NCBI RefSeq assembly: GCF_928381705.1
Contig: NZ_CAKMSR010000010.1
Span: forward strand, 62,001 to 126,000
Source: Rothia nasimurium
Lineage (GTDB): Bacteria; Actinomycetota; Actinomycetes; Actinomycetales; Micrococcaceae
Reading direction: 5' to 3'
Length of the DNA: 64,000 nucleotides
Position 1 is the stretch's first letter; each line of letters opens with the position of its first letter. Below, in pieces: positions 18,137 through 26,630 of this stretch. A program made the translations under genes and the position numbers. The notes below the pieces were generated by a model, which did no database searches, was not told where the DNA came from, and worked only from the letters and a program-made list of their open reading frames with translations.

Positions 18137-18556
18137 TTAGTCGTCAGAGACGGTGACGGTCACGGGGATGTTGCCGCGGGTGGCGTTGGAGTAGGGGCAG
18201 ACCTGGTGGGCTGCGTCGGCCAGTGCCTGGGCCTCGTCCTGGGGAAGTTCAGGAATGACGACCTCAAGCTCAACAGCCAGGCCAAAACCCTCACCCTGCT
18301 TGCCGATAGACACCTTAGCCCCTACGGAGGAGCCCTCGATGTTCTTCTTCTGCATGCGGGCAACCATCTGCAGGGCAGAGTGGAAGCAGGCCGCGTAGCC
18401 GGAGGCAAAGAGCTGCTCGGGGTTCAGGCCCTTACCGGAGCCACCCATCTCAACGGGAATGGCGAGATCGGCGTCAAAAGCGCCGTCAACGGTGCGGACG
18501 TGGCCGTTGCGGCCTTCGCCGGTTGCTAGAGCTTCGGTGGTGTAGAGGGGTTCCAT
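18137..18556 (-). CDS. ohr: Organic hydroperoxide resistance protein Ohr
   Basis: A 139-aa OsmC/Ohr-fold thiol peroxidase that reduces organic hydroperoxides. The two active cysteines are visible in YAACFHSALQ and HQVCPYSNATRGN. The C-terminal IPVTVTV strand is also typical. ATG 18556 was chosen over 18571 because AAAGGA lies 6 nt upstream. It is divergent from an OhrR-type MarR regulator, and the shared 100-bp gap holds a perfect operator-like palindrome, so induction by peroxide through OhrR is expected. Confidence 0.95.
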   Translation of the reverse strand: MEPLYTTEALATGEGRNGHVRTVDGAFDADLAIPVEMGGSGKGLNPEQLFASGYAACFHSALQMVARMQKKNIEGSSVGAKVSIGKQGEGFGLAVELEVVIPELPQDEAQALADAAHQVCPYSNATRGNIPVTVTVSDD

Positions 18557-18579
18557 GGGGTTTCCTTTCATGAGGTTTT

Positions 18580-18603
18580 AATTAGATTGTACACAATCTA
18601 ATT
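18580..18603. promoter_or_regulatory. Predicted OhrR operator
   Basis: AATTAGATTGT (18580-18590) and ACAATCTAATT (18593-18603) form a perfect 24-bp palindrome with AC in the centre, lying between divergent ohr and ohrR. AT-rich perfect dyads of this kind are known OhrR sites. A looser half-site (AAATTGTTGG) follows at about 18614. Confidence 0.75.
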
Positions 18604-18656
18604 GCGTGCAAGTAAATTGTTGGCTGATAATTTGCCCACAACCTATACTGGGTGGA

Positions 18657-19121
18657 ATGAACCAAGACAGCAGCCTCGCCCTCGACAACCAGCTCTGCTT
18701 CTCCCTCTACCGCTCCAGCCGGGCCGTCACCCGCGCCTACCAGCAGCACCTGGGGGAGCTAGGTCTGACCTACCCCCAGTACCTGGTCATGCTGGTCATG
18801 TGGGAGAACCCCAACGGGCTGGGCATGAAAGAACTTGCCGCCCGCCTCGACCTCGACAGCGGCACCCTAACCCCGCTCATCAAGCGCCTGATTAACCACG
18901 GCCTGCTGACCAAGACCCGCGACGCCCGCGACGAGCGTCGCACCCTCATCAGTCTCACCCCTGCCGGGCAGGAGCTGAGAGGACGCGCGGCGTCCGTCCC
19001 CGGGGCCATCTACGCTGCCTGCGCGGTTGAGGGCCTCGACGTCCTGGCCCTCAAGGCCGAACTCGATGCCCTAGCCGAGCACCTGGCCGAAACACCTCCA
19101 CGGGCAGATGGAACCAAGTAG
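18657..19121 (+). CDS. ohrR: MarR-family peroxide sensor OhrR
   Basis: A 154-aa winged-helix repressor. The redox-sensing Cys of OhrR is present in LDNQLCFSLYRSSRA near residue 15. The DNA-binding segment is MKELAARLDLDSGTLTPLIK and the wing RDARDERRTLISLT. ATG 18657 follows TATACT (18644-18649) by exactly 7 nt, so the message is probably leaderless; upstream in-frame starts lie inside the promoter. It represses the divergent ohr until its Cys is oxidised. It may also be cotranscribed with the downstream membrane protein. Confidence 0.92.
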   Translation: MNQDSSLALDNQLCFSLYRSSRAVTRAYQQHLGELGLTYPQYLVMLVMWENPNGLGMKELAARLDLDSGTLTPLIKRLINHGLLTKTRDARDERRTLISLTPAGQELRGRAASVPGAIYAACAVEGLDVLALKAELDALAEHLAETPPRADGTK

Positions 19122-19130
19122 GTTAGGGGT

Positions 19131-19787
19131 ATGATTTTTGCGCGTTTCAAAGCCCGCCCCTTGCTCACCTGCGTCGCTCTGGTCCTCTGCATAGCGGTTG
19201 CATCGCTGCTGAGCAATATCACCACAGAAGCCCAGCTCTCGGGCCAGTCTGAGGCCATCACCTATGTGCGTAAAGTGGTGAGCAAGTTCCTCAACTCGGG
19301 TACCCTATGGGCGGCCCTGGGGTTCTACGCGGGCTGGCTGTGGTCTGGCAGTAGAACTCGCCCCGCCCCGCTCTGGGTGCCTGTAGCAGCCGCGGTGGCA
19401 GCGTCCTTAGGTGCCCTAGCCGGGCACTACGCCCTGGGGAACCTGCTGGGCATCATGGAAGCCAGCATCTGGATTGAGAACTACCACTGGTTTATTGCAG
19501 CCGTTATCATATCGGGGCCCCTGGGCTGGTTGGGCGCTAGGTCCGCGCAGGACGACCGCACAGGGAAGCTCCTGCGCTATCTGGTTCCCGCGGGGGCTGT
19601 AGCAGAGCCCCTCGTCACCGGCATGTTCTGGTATCCATCAGGGTTCAGTTTCCCGGTGTCTGAGATTGCCTCAAGCTATACCGTGGGCCTATTGCTGATG
19701 CTTCTAGGCGCGCTGGGACTTTGGGCCGTCTACTGCGCGAATAAGGCGGCCGCCCCCACCCTAGAAAACCCGCGCCGCCGCTTCTAA
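19131..19787 (+). CDS. Hypothetical integral membrane protein (218 aa)
   Basis: A protein with about six hydrophobic segments: LLTCVALVLCIAVASLL, a second around LWAALGFYAGWLWSG, a third around PVAAAVAASLGALAGHYAL, then WFIAAVIISGPLGWLGA, a segment near VPAGAVAEPLVTG, and VGLLLMLLGALGLWAVY. It has the general look of small actinobacterial membrane proteins such as DUF6518, but I cannot confirm a family. It starts 9 nt after the ohrR stop and overlaps the convergent GH76 gene by 27 bp. Confidence 0.75.
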   Translation: MIFARFKARPLLTCVALVLCIAVASLLSNITTEAQLSGQSEAITYVRKVVSKFLNSGTLWAALGFYAGWLWSGSRTRPAPLWVPVAAAVAASLGALAGHYALGNLLGIMEASIWIENYHWFIAAVIISGPLGWLGARSAQDDRTGKLLRYLVPAGAVAEPLVTGMFWYPSGFSFPVSEIASSYTVGLLLMLLGALGLWAVYCANKAAAPTLENPRRRF

Positions 19788-21023
19788 CACCATCCAGGCC
19801 TGGAGCTGGGTCGAAAGATCAACCGGCTGGGCAGGCTTGAGCACCTCAGAAATATGCCGGGTGACATCGGGTGAAAAGAGGGCGACAGCCTCACCGCGAA
19901 TCTCGGTGGGGTCGATACCGAGTTCGTTCATGGGCAGGTCGGGGTCGAACTCGCGGCGTCCGTCCCAGAAGAGTTCGGCGGTTGCAAGGACGAGATCCTG
20001 CGCCTGCTCCCGCACGCCCTGCGGCAGGGCAGCGTGAGTGGCAACCTCGGCAAGGTAGCGCACCAAAATACCGGTAAAAAGCCCGCCGTCCCCGCCGCCC
20101 TGGGTCGCTAGAACCCGCAGGGTTTCTGCCTCTGACACCTCAAAATCCCGGCCAAACTCCCGGTCAATACCGGCCAGAACCTCGGCGATATGCTCAGCCG
20201 GGTCAACCGTCAGCAGCTCAGACTTGCCGGCATCAAGCACCGCCAGATAGGCCGCGAGAACCGGCCCCTGGTTATAGGTATAAAGACCGCTCTCCACCGA
20301 AGAAATCTCGGCGCGAGCCCCGCGCCCTGCCACCTTAACCCCGTCCAGATAAAGGCCGCGCTCCGCATCAAAGAGGTTGGCGTGCAGCCAGTTCAGCAGG
20401 GCTGCTGCCTCGTCATACCGGTGGGCCCGCGCGAGAGCCAGAGCAATGGGAGCGGTCGCCGGAGTGTTCTTAAAATCGTGGTCCTTGGACCAGAAGGCAC
20501 CCCCGCCCACCTCAGCGGTGCAGGCAGCGGCCAGCTCCCGGTACAGCCGGGTGGCGGCGTCCTGGGCTGCAGAATCCCCGTTACCTTTCACCGCGAGCGC
20601 CAGTCGGTTGAGGCGCTCGCAGGCCAGGGTCAGCCAGGCCATGTCGTCGTAGAAGGAGTTGGGGTAGGAGCCGAGGTTGCGCATCTGGATGCCGCGCAGT
20701 ACCGCGCGGGCCTGGCGCAGGGACGCTTGTGCCTGGCCCTGCCCGTCGGGTGTGGTGAGCTGGCGGAAGCCTGCATCGACGAGGTTGTCGAGCAGGTGGG
20801 CCTGCCACCAGTAGTGCCATTCACCGTGCCGCTGGCTGCGGCGGCGGGTGTCGGGGTGGAGGGTGCGCCCTAGCAGGGTACCGGGGACGCCTGCGACCCG
20901 GTGCCCGAAGAGCCGCGTGACGGAGTGGGCTGCTGTGCCTGCCCGCTGCCCCAGGGTGTGGCGGTGCTCGGCGGTGAGCGCTGCGAGCTGGTCGGGTGAG
21001 TGCTGCAGGTGCTTGGGGTGCAT
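19761..21023 (-). CDS. Glycoside hydrolase family 76 protein (alpha-1,6-mannanase-like)
   Basis: A 420-aa (alpha/alpha)6-type protein. The family landmark is the Asp pair in SFYDDMAW, the catalytic pair of GH76 endo-alpha-1,6-mannanases; WHYWWQAHLLDNLVDA and TYNQGPVLAAYL are other family signatures. There is no signal peptide, so it acts inside the cell or is exported by an unknown route. Actinobacterial GH76 proteins of this kind are usually uncharacterised. It is divergent from the MFS gene, and one copy of the 69-bp repeat lies between them. Confidence 0.85.
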   Translation of the reverse strand: MHPKHLQHSPDQLAALTAEHRHTLGQRAGTAAHSVTRLFGHRVAGVPGTLLGRTLHPDTRRRSQRHGEWHYWWQAHLLDNLVDAGFRQLTTPDGQGQAQASLRQARAVLRGIQMRNLGSYPNSFYDDMAWLTLACERLNRLALAVKGNGDSAAQDAATRLYRELAAACTAEVGGGAFWSKDHDFKNTPATAPIALALARAHRYDEAAALLNWLHANLFDAERGLYLDGVKVAGRGARAEISSVESGLYTYNQGPVLAAYLAVLDAGKSELLTVDPAEHIAEVLAGIDREFGRDFEVSEAETLRVLATQGGGDGGLFTGILVRYLAEVATHAALPQGVREQAQDLVLATAELFWDGRREFDPDLPMNELGIDPTEIRGEAVALFSPDVTRHISEVLKPAQPVDLSTQLQAWMVLEAAARVF

Positions 21024-21107
21024 GGCGTTTCTTTCTTTGGCGCGTCGGTGGGCGGTGGTGTGGGCCGGTTTTTAGTCTACCGGCTGGGCGGTGCCGGTGC
21101 TCTTGTG

Positions 21108-21176
21108 CCGAATGTGCCTCTTATTCCCGAGCGGGTGGGCTTACTCCCGACATTCGGGAAAAGGCGTCACATTCGG
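21108..21176 (+). repeat. 69-bp dyad repeat, copy 1 (upstream of the MFS gene)
   Basis: Nearly identical to 22543-22611, including 39 identical bases in a row (from CCCGAGCGGG to GGGAAAAGG). Arms CCGAATGTG...CCCGA and TCGGG...CACATTCGG form an imperfect ~23-bp stem. It lies between divergent GH76 and MFS genes, so it is not simply a terminator. Confidence 0.8.
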
Positions 21177-21206
21177 TGGCAGGGTGCTTCTGCTAAAGTA
21201 TGGTGA

Positions 21207-22526
21207 ATGCACACCTCTTCTTCTGCTGGGCGGGCTTCTGCCGTCTGGGTTTATTTATCGTCTGCTGCCCTGTCGATGTTGGGCAATTCTATTGCCGGTA
21301 TTGTGTGGCCTTGGCTGGTGCTGGAACGCACTGGCAACCCGGCCGCGGCGGGTATTGTGGCTGCTGCGATTGCGGTGCCGTCGCTGGTTTTTGCCTATTT
21401 TGGTGGCAACCTGGTCGATAGCCTGGGCCGTAAACCGGTATCGGTGATTTCGGATATTATTTCGGGTCTGTCGGTGGTGGCTGTGATTGCGGTCGATATG
21501 GTCTTTGGACTGACGCTGAGCTGGTTCATCATTATCGGTATTTTGGGTGCGGTGGGTGATATTCCCGGTATGAGTGCCCGGGCTGCCCTGGTCGGCGATG
21601 TTGCTGAAACATCGGGTAAGAAGGTCGCCCAGATTTCTGGCTGGAATCAGGCCCTGAGCGGGGTGAGTTTCTTGGTCGGACCCGCTGCGGCCGGTGTGCT
21701 GATGACGGCCCTGCCCATTGAGCAGGTCCTGTGGATTACAGCTGGCTGCTCCCTGCTTGCTGCCGCCCTGACCGCCTGCTTGCGCCTGCAGAAGGCGGGC
21801 GCGGACGTCCGTGCTGAGGGTCAGGACGCCGCTGCCCAGCTGGGTGAGGACGGGCAGGTGCCAGCGTCCTCCCCTGAAGCCCCTACCGAAGACCCTTTCA
21901 AGGGGCTGGCGGGCTGGAAGAAGGCCCTGGGCTACCCGGTGATTCGTCTGCTGGCTCTGGATTCTTTGCTATCGATGGCCCTGGTAATGCCCTATCTAAT
22001 GGTGCTTCTGCCCGCCCATTTCCAGGGGATTAACCAGCCGGGGCTGTACGGGGCGTCCATGTCTGCCTTTGCCGTGGGCATAATGGTGACCAGTATGGTG
22101 GCGGGGAAGATTATTCCCTTCCCGCGCCGGGCCTGGGTGGTGGGTATGGTCTTCTATACCCTGGCCTTCTTTGGCATGGCCTTGCTGGAGACTTCCTGGC
22201 TAGCCATCGTGGGCTTGGGGATTTCCGGCTTGGGCGGGGGTATTATGAACCCCCTGCAGACCCTGCTGGTGACCGAGGGTGTACCCGAGCAGATTCGCGG
22301 CCGGTCGTTCTCAATCTTTATGGCTATTAGCCAGGTGGCCGCCCCAATCGGTCTGGTGGCAACCTCGGCGGTGCTAGCCTTTGTGACGATTTACCAGGTG
22401 GCCTGGGCGCTGGCTGGCCTTTGGCTACTGGTGGCTATCTACCTGGTGATTCGGGGCCTGCAATTACTCCCAGCAAGGAGCACTGAGTCGGTAGAAGAGA
22501 GCAGTTCTGTTCCTGTAGCTGACTAG
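21207..22526 (+). CDS. MFS transporter (exporter-type)
   Basis: A 439-aa, 12-TM major facilitator. The loop 2-3 signature appears as GNLVDSLGRKPVSVISD, and the C-terminal half has GGGIMNPLQTLLVTEGVPEQ and IRGRSFSIFMAISQ, as in the DHA3-like drug or siderophore exporters. A Gln/Ala/Glu-rich cytoplasmic linker lies at ~200-230. TAAAGT (21194-21199) lies 7 nt before ATG 21207, indicating a leaderless start. The gene is bracketed by two copies of a 69-bp repeat (21108-21176, 22543-22611). Confidence 0.9.
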   Translation: MHTSSSAGRASAVWVYLSSAALSMLGNSIAGIVWPWLVLERTGNPAAAGIVAAAIAVPSLVFAYFGGNLVDSLGRKPVSVISDIISGLSVVAVIAVDMVFGLTLSWFIIIGILGAVGDIPGMSARAALVGDVAETSGKKVAQISGWNQALSGVSFLVGPAAAGVLMTALPIEQVLWITAGCSLLAAALTACLRLQKAGADVRAEGQDAAAQLGEDGQVPASSPEAPTEDPFKGLAGWKKALGYPVIRLLALDSLLSMALVMPYLMVLLPAHFQGINQPGLYGASMSAFAVGIMVTSMVAGKIIPFPRRAWVVGMVFYTLAFFGMALLETSWLAIVGLGISGLGGGIMNPLQTLLVTEGVPEQIRGRSFSIFMAISQVAAPIGLVATSAVLAFVTIYQVAWALAGLWLLVAIYLVIRGLQLLPARSTESVEESSSVPVAD

Positions 22527-22542
22527 CTTCAGCCCGCCTGTA

Positions 22543-22611
22543 TCGAATGTACCTCTTAGTCCCGAGCGGGTGGGCTTACTCCCGACATTCGGGAAAAGGT
22601 GTCACATTCGG
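22543..22611 (+). repeat. 69-bp dyad repeat, copy 2 (downstream of the MFS gene)
   Basis: Same length and orientation as copy 1, differing at only a handful of positions in the outer arms. It lies in the short gap between convergent MFS and pseudouridine synthase genes, where it could also serve as a terminator for both. Confidence 0.8.
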
Positions 22612-22614
22612 CGG

Positions 22615-23730
22615 CTAGCGAGCGGCACCCTCAAGGAGACCTAGCCTCCGCCCACTCTGTACCGTCACGGTCTGCCCGGTGAAGGGGTGGGGGAAGGTCA
22701 GCGACCTAGCCAGTAGCTGCAGGGGTAGGGCGGGTTCGTCCTCGGCGATGGGCAGGACGGCCGGGTAGACCACATCCCCCACAATCGGCGCCCCTGCCGC
22801 CGCCAGGTGCACCCGCAGCTGGTGGGTCTTGCCGGTATGCGGCTCCAAAAGATAGTGGGCCAGGAGCGTACCCGCCTGCGGCAGGGGCAGGGCCGGGTTG
22901 GCCTCAGAGGCTGGGGGCAGGACGCCGTCCGCCATCTCAAACACCTTCAGGCAGGTAATACGCGACTGGGCATTGAGCCCCTCAAAGGAGGCACCGGAGC
23001 GGCGCCGCTCGCGCCGCTCAGCTTTGGTCTCAACGGGCAGGGGACCGGTGTCACCGGGCAGGAGCTCAACACCGGTATGGGCTACCTGCATAGCCCCGTG
23101 CTGGTTATCAATGCGCGAGCGTACCGTCAGGCTCTCACCCACCTCCAGCCCGGTGATAGGGGCCGCGATGGCCTCGTAGGTCTTGGTGGGTTCGCGCCGC
23201 TGGAACATGGTTTGAAAGGGGGCACGGGCCTCGGGGGTCTTGGCAAAGAGAACGACCCCGGCGGTTGCCCTGTCCAGGCGGTGAATCGGAATCAAATCGG
23301 GGTTGTTCTCCCGAACCCGCAGCTGGGTCAGGGCAGTATGCGCGACAAAGGAGCCGTTGGGGGTGGTGGGCAGGAAGTGGGGCTTATCAATGGCCAAAAC
23401 CCACTCATCCTCGTAGAGCACCGGCATGTCAAAGGGCACGGGCTTTTCAACCCCCAGTTCCCGGTAGTACCAAATCTTTTGCCCTGTCAAAGGCGCATCG
23501 GGGGCAACCGCCTGACCGTCGGCGTCCTTCACCTCATCGCGCTCAAAGCGGGAGGTAAAGAGGGAGCGCTCGTGGGGGTAGAAGCGGGCAACCAGGTAGT
23601 CCAACACCGTGCTTGCGCCCAGGGTGTCGTCCTCGGGATTGCACGCGTCGGGCAGCACAAAAGAGACGGCGTCAATCCCGTTGCGCTGGGGCAGGGGCTT
23701 GGGGGAAAGGTGGCGGTTGATTCGGCGCAT
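22615..23730 (-). CDS. RluA-family pseudouridine synthase
   Basis: A 371-aa enzyme that isomerises uridine in rRNA or tRNA. The catalytic motif HRLDRATAGVVLF carries the essential Asp. Preceding strands (LYEDEWVLAIDKPHFLPTTP) and KTYEAIA are family features, and KTHQLRVHLAAAGAPIVGD is the last conserved block. The target site cannot be assigned. ATG 23730 (MRRINRHLSP) follows GATAAT by 7 nt, so the longer upstream reading is unlikely. An internal segment (~240-260) rich in Arg/Glu is an addition relative to E. coli RluA. Confidence 0.92.
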   Translation of the reverse strand: MRRINRHLSPKPLPQRNGIDAVSFVLPDACNPEDDTLGASTVLDYLVARFYPHERSLFTSRFERDEVKDADGQAVAPDAPLTGQKIWYYRELGVEKPVPFDMPVLYEDEWVLAIDKPHFLPTTPNGSFVAHTALTQLRVRENNPDLIPIHRLDRATAGVVLFAKTPEARAPFQTMFQRREPTKTYEAIAAPITGLEVGESLTVRSRIDNQHGAMQVAHTGVELLPGDTGPLPVETKAERRERRRSGASFEGLNAQSRITCLKVFEMADGVLPPASEANPALPLPQAGTLLAHYLLEPHTGKTHQLRVHLAAAGAPIVGDVVYPAVLPIAEDEPALPLQLLARSLTFPHPFTGQTVTVQSGRRLGLLEGAAR

Positions 23731-23856
23731 GGGCTCTATTATCGCAGGTAGACCCCAAGGCCTGCTTGATAGAGTTGAACTGCCTCTCTCGTGGACTCCA
23801 CGCGGTACATCCATCCTTAAGAAAATCTCCGCGAGCGTGAGACCAGAGAGGAGGTA

Positions 23857-23985
23857 ATGGCTGTGGCTAAAAGCAAGGCTAAGAAAAACAGCCCCGACAA
23901 GATTGCAGTCAGAATCGTCGCTACTGCAATACTCATCGGAGCTGTAGCAAAGCTTTTGGAAGCTATCGAACCGTTCATTCGATAG
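23857..23985 (+). CDS. Small cationic/hydrophobic protein (42 aa), unknown function
   Basis: ATG 23857 has a strong ribosome site (GAGGAGG, ending 3 nt before the start). The product begins MAVAKSKAKKNSPDKIAVRI, continues VATAILIGAVAKLLEAI and ends EPFIR. A basic N-terminus is followed by a helix of about 18 residues that is hydrophobic enough to associate with membrane. It stands alone between an RluA-type gene and pepT, both on the other strand. I know no family for it. It could be a small membrane protein or toxin-like peptide. Support rests on the ribosome site and codon quality. Confidence 0.6.
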   Translation: MAVAKSKAKKNSPDKIAVRIVATAILIGAVAKLLEAIEPFIR

Positions 23986-24102
23986 GTCCTACAGCAAGGG
24001 GTGACTCTGGTAGTAAGCGGCTACCGGGGTTGCCCCGCCTTGTTTGCTGTCATCCTTAAGATAAAACCAGTTTATCTGCTTTGTATTGTGCGTCAAGGGT
24101 GG

Positions 24103-25431
24103 CTAAAGGGAACCCACCATCAGCTCCCGCACCACCCGGTAGCTGGCCTCAAAAGCGGGCAGGGGCAGGAACTCGCAGTTGGAGTGGAAATTGTGTGCCC
24201 CCGTGAAGAAATTGGGGGTGTAGATTCCCCGGGTGGAGAGATACGAGCCGTCGGTGCCCCCGCGCATGGCCAGGTTGATGGGCTCGATACCCAGCCGGGC
24301 AAAGGCGGCGCGCAGATGCTCGGCCGCCACGGCGTTGGCGCTGGTTTTGGCGTCCTCAAGGTTGCTGTAGATATCTGAGATATCCAGCTGCACGGACGCC
24401 CGCGGGTTGGCTTCTGCCGTCCGCTCAGCTAGGTCGCACAGGAAGTCTTTTTTTGCCTCGTAGCCGGCCCGGTCGTGGTCGCGGATGCTGATATCGACGG
24501 TTGCGGTGGCCTGGTTGCCCGCTATCCCGTTGACCCAGAGGTAGCCCTCACGCCCCTCGGTGTGCTCGGGGGTTTGGGTGCGGTCGAGGGCCGCCACAAA
24601 GTCGTGGGCCACCAGAATCGGGTTGACCAGGTTGCCCTTGGAATTCATGGGGTGGGCGGTCACGCCCTCAACGTGCAGGCGGGCATGCCCGGCATTGAAA
24701 GTAGCCTCGACCAGCTCACCCAGTTCGCAGCAGTCCAGGGTGTAGGCATAATCCACGGGGAAGCGCGCCAGGTCCATGGTGCGCACGCCCAGCAGGCCGA
24801 TTTCTTCATCCGGCACAAAGGAGAGGTAGATATCGGGGTGGGCGGACGCACCCGCCCCGCTTCCCTGCCCCTGGGCACCTGCCTGCCCGGCGGCGTCCGC
24901 GTCCGCAGCTAAGAGCCGCACGGCTGCTTCCATGACCGAGGCGACCCCGGCCTTGTCGTCCGCTCCCAGCACACTGGTGCCGTCGGTGATGATGATGCGC
25001 TGGCCCGTATAGCGGATGATCTCGGGGTGCTCGGCCTCGCGCAGCCAGATGTCGAGGTCGGTGTTGAGGCAGATGTCCCCGCCGGGGTAGTCGATGACGC
25101 GGGCGTGCACGTCGGGGGAGAGGTTGACATCGACCGTATCGAGGTGGGTGCAGAAGCCGATGGCGGGGGCTTCGGTGCCCGCGGGCAGGGTGGAGGGAAT
25201 GTGGGCGGTCAGCACGCAGGTGTCGCTCAGGTGCACGTTGTGGGCACCGGCTGCCGTGAGTTCGTCCTTGAGCAGGCGGGCCAGCTCCCACTGCCCCTGG
25301 CTGGTGGGCACGACCGACGCTGAGGCGTCCGACTGGCTAGAAATCACCGAGTAGCGCAGAAAGCGGGCAGCTAGCGCTTCTTGTAGGTCGGTATCGGGGG
25401 CGTAGGTGGGGGTGAATGTGGTGGTGCTCAT
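24103..25431 (-). CDS. pepT: Peptidase T (tripeptide aminopeptidase)
   Basis: A 442-aa M20B metallopeptidase that releases the N-terminal residue from tripeptides. Zinc-site motifs: GFCTHLDTVDV (His/Asp), TSVLGADDKAGVA (bridging Asp), SFVPDEEIGLLG (catalytic Glu-Glu), DCCELGE, and the C-terminal NFFTGAHNFHS His. MRGGTDGSYLSTRGI is typical. An Ala/Gly/Gln-rich insert (~180-200) is a local addition. TAGACT lies 7 nt upstream of ATG 25431, indicating a leaderless start. Confidence 0.96.
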   Translation of the reverse strand: MSTTTFTPTYAPDTDLQEALAARFLRYSVISSQSDASASVVPTSQGQWELARLLKDELTAAGAHNVHLSDTCVLTAHIPSTLPAGTEAPAIGFCTHLDTVDVNLSPDVHARVIDYPGGDICLNTDLDIWLREAEHPEIIRYTGQRIIITDGTSVLGADDKAGVASVMEAAVRLLAADADAAGQAGAQGQGSGAGASAHPDIYLSFVPDEEIGLLGVRTMDLARFPVDYAYTLDCCELGELVEATFNAGHARLHVEGVTAHPMNSKGNLVNPILVAHDFVAALDRTQTPEHTEGREGYLWVNGIAGNQATATVDISIRDHDRAGYEAKKDFLCDLAERTAEANPRASVQLDISDIYSNLEDAKTSANAVAAEHLRAAFARLGIEPINLAMRGGTDGSYLSTRGIYTPNFFTGAHNFHSNCEFLPLPAFEASYRVVRELMVGSL

Positions 25432-25462
25432 GGTGAGTAGTCTACTCTTGGGGCGCGGAAAC

Positions 25463-26347
25463 TTAGCTCAGTAGCTCCTGGCAGCCGGGGCAGCGGAAAC
25501 TGATGCGGTCGGTGTCTTCCTCACGGGCGTACAGGTGGCCCGCTGTGTAGCGGTCGGCGCCGGTACCGGTTTCTGAGAGGTCTTCCTTGATGATGGTTTC
25601 CCCGCAGCGGTAGCAGGGGCGACCCGCCCGCCCGTAGCACCAGAGCGGTTCGGCGCTGGTGCGGGTGACCCGGTGCGGACGCCCGCGGTTAGCATCCAGC
25701 AGCAGGCGGGCAATGGAGACCATGGCAGCGATATCGGGCACCGCCCCCACCGGGGTGCGCGGGTCAAGACCCGCGAGAAAACAGGTCTCAGCCCGGTAGA
25801 TGGTGCCGATACCGGCCAGGTTCTTCTGATCGAGCAGGGCTACCCCTAGGGGACGCTCCGGCCGGGCGGTCAGGTTAGCTACCGCCTGCTCAATCGACCA
25901 GTCGGGGCCAAGCAGATCGGGGCCCAGGTAGGATAGGCGGTCAGCTTCTTGGCTAGTGGGGAAAACCTCAAGTAGTCCCAGGGTGAAGCCCACGGCTTCG
26001 ACCGGGTGGCTGCCGGGCACTACCTGCCCGTCGCTATCAAGCCTTGCATTAGCCTGAATCAGAGCCCGTACCTGATCAGCCGGGCGCCGCCACTTCTCAC
26101 GTGTACCGTCCGTATCTAGCCCGTAAAGGTGCCAGATGCCGTCCATCTTCAGGTGGGAGTGCACGGTCATCTCACCAATGCGCAGCAGAATATGCTTACC
26201 CCGGGCCAGGGCCCCGTGAATGGGCTGACCCGCCAGATTGATGTCGGCAACCTGGGGGTAGCGGAAATCCGTAGTGTGGGCTGTTCTACCGGCAAGAGCG
26301 CGGTGGAGTGAGCGGGCCTGCCGCCACACGGTATCACCTTCAGGCAC
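25463..26347 (-). CDS. nei: Fpg/Nei family DNA glycosylase (Nei2-like)
   Basis: A 294-aa bifunctional glycosylase/AP lyase removing oxidised bases. The N-terminal MPEGDTV supplies Pro2/Glu3; the conserved Lys lies in ARGKHILL; the H2TH region contains LLDQKNLAGIGTIYRAE; and the C-terminal zinc finger is CYRCG...CPGCQ. It lies downstream of lhr on the same strand, separated by a 47-codon ORF on the other strand. The lhr-nei neighbourhood is also seen in mycobacteria (Rv3296-Rv3297) and suggests a shared repair role. Confidence 0.95.
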   Translation of the reverse strand: MPEGDTVWRQARSLHRALAGRTAHTTDFRYPQVADINLAGQPIHGALARGKHILLRIGEMTVHSHLKMDGIWHLYGLDTDGTREKWRRPADQVRALIQANARLDSDGQVVPGSHPVEAVGFTLGLLEVFPTSQEADRLSYLGPDLLGPDWSIEQAVANLTARPERPLGVALLDQKNLAGIGTIYRAETCFLAGLDPRTPVGAVPDIAAMVSIARLLLDANRGRPHRVTRTSAEPLWCYGRAGRPCYRCGETIIKEDLSETGTGADRYTAGHLYAREEDTDRISFRCPGCQELLS

Positions 26348-26630
26348 TGCTAAACACCCCTCCGTGTTATCAAAATGTGACCTGTCTAATATGACCTATC
26401 TATGACGCCTTGCGCGCCCCTCTGCTCACAGTGTAGACCAGATTCGCTGCAAAACTTGCGTGCCACCTGCTGAAAGGGTGTATAGTCGTTTCACGTCATG
26501 CTTCACCGTTGAAGTTTATGGCCCAGCACTAACTTAATACAAAGGGCAGGCTCATGCGATGTTGCTAGAGTAGGCCCTGACTCCTTAGGCGGTCTCCCAG
26601 CCGCCTGTCCCCTAGATGGAGGTCAGAACA
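26348..26630 (+). other. Long 5' region of the 47-aa ORF with competing hairpins
   Basis: A TATAGT box lies near 26481. Further down, GGGCAGGC (26544-26551) can pair with GCCTGTCCC (26603-26611), but the same GCC bases also belong to a GGCGG/CCGCC hairpin (26589-26605). The two folds exclude each other. No known riboswitch class is recognised. Confidence 0.35.

Noticed and set aside
22807-23751. 314-codon open frame opposite the pseudouridine synthase
   Set aside because: Composition is typical of an antisense shadow, with no ribosome site and no recognisable motif.
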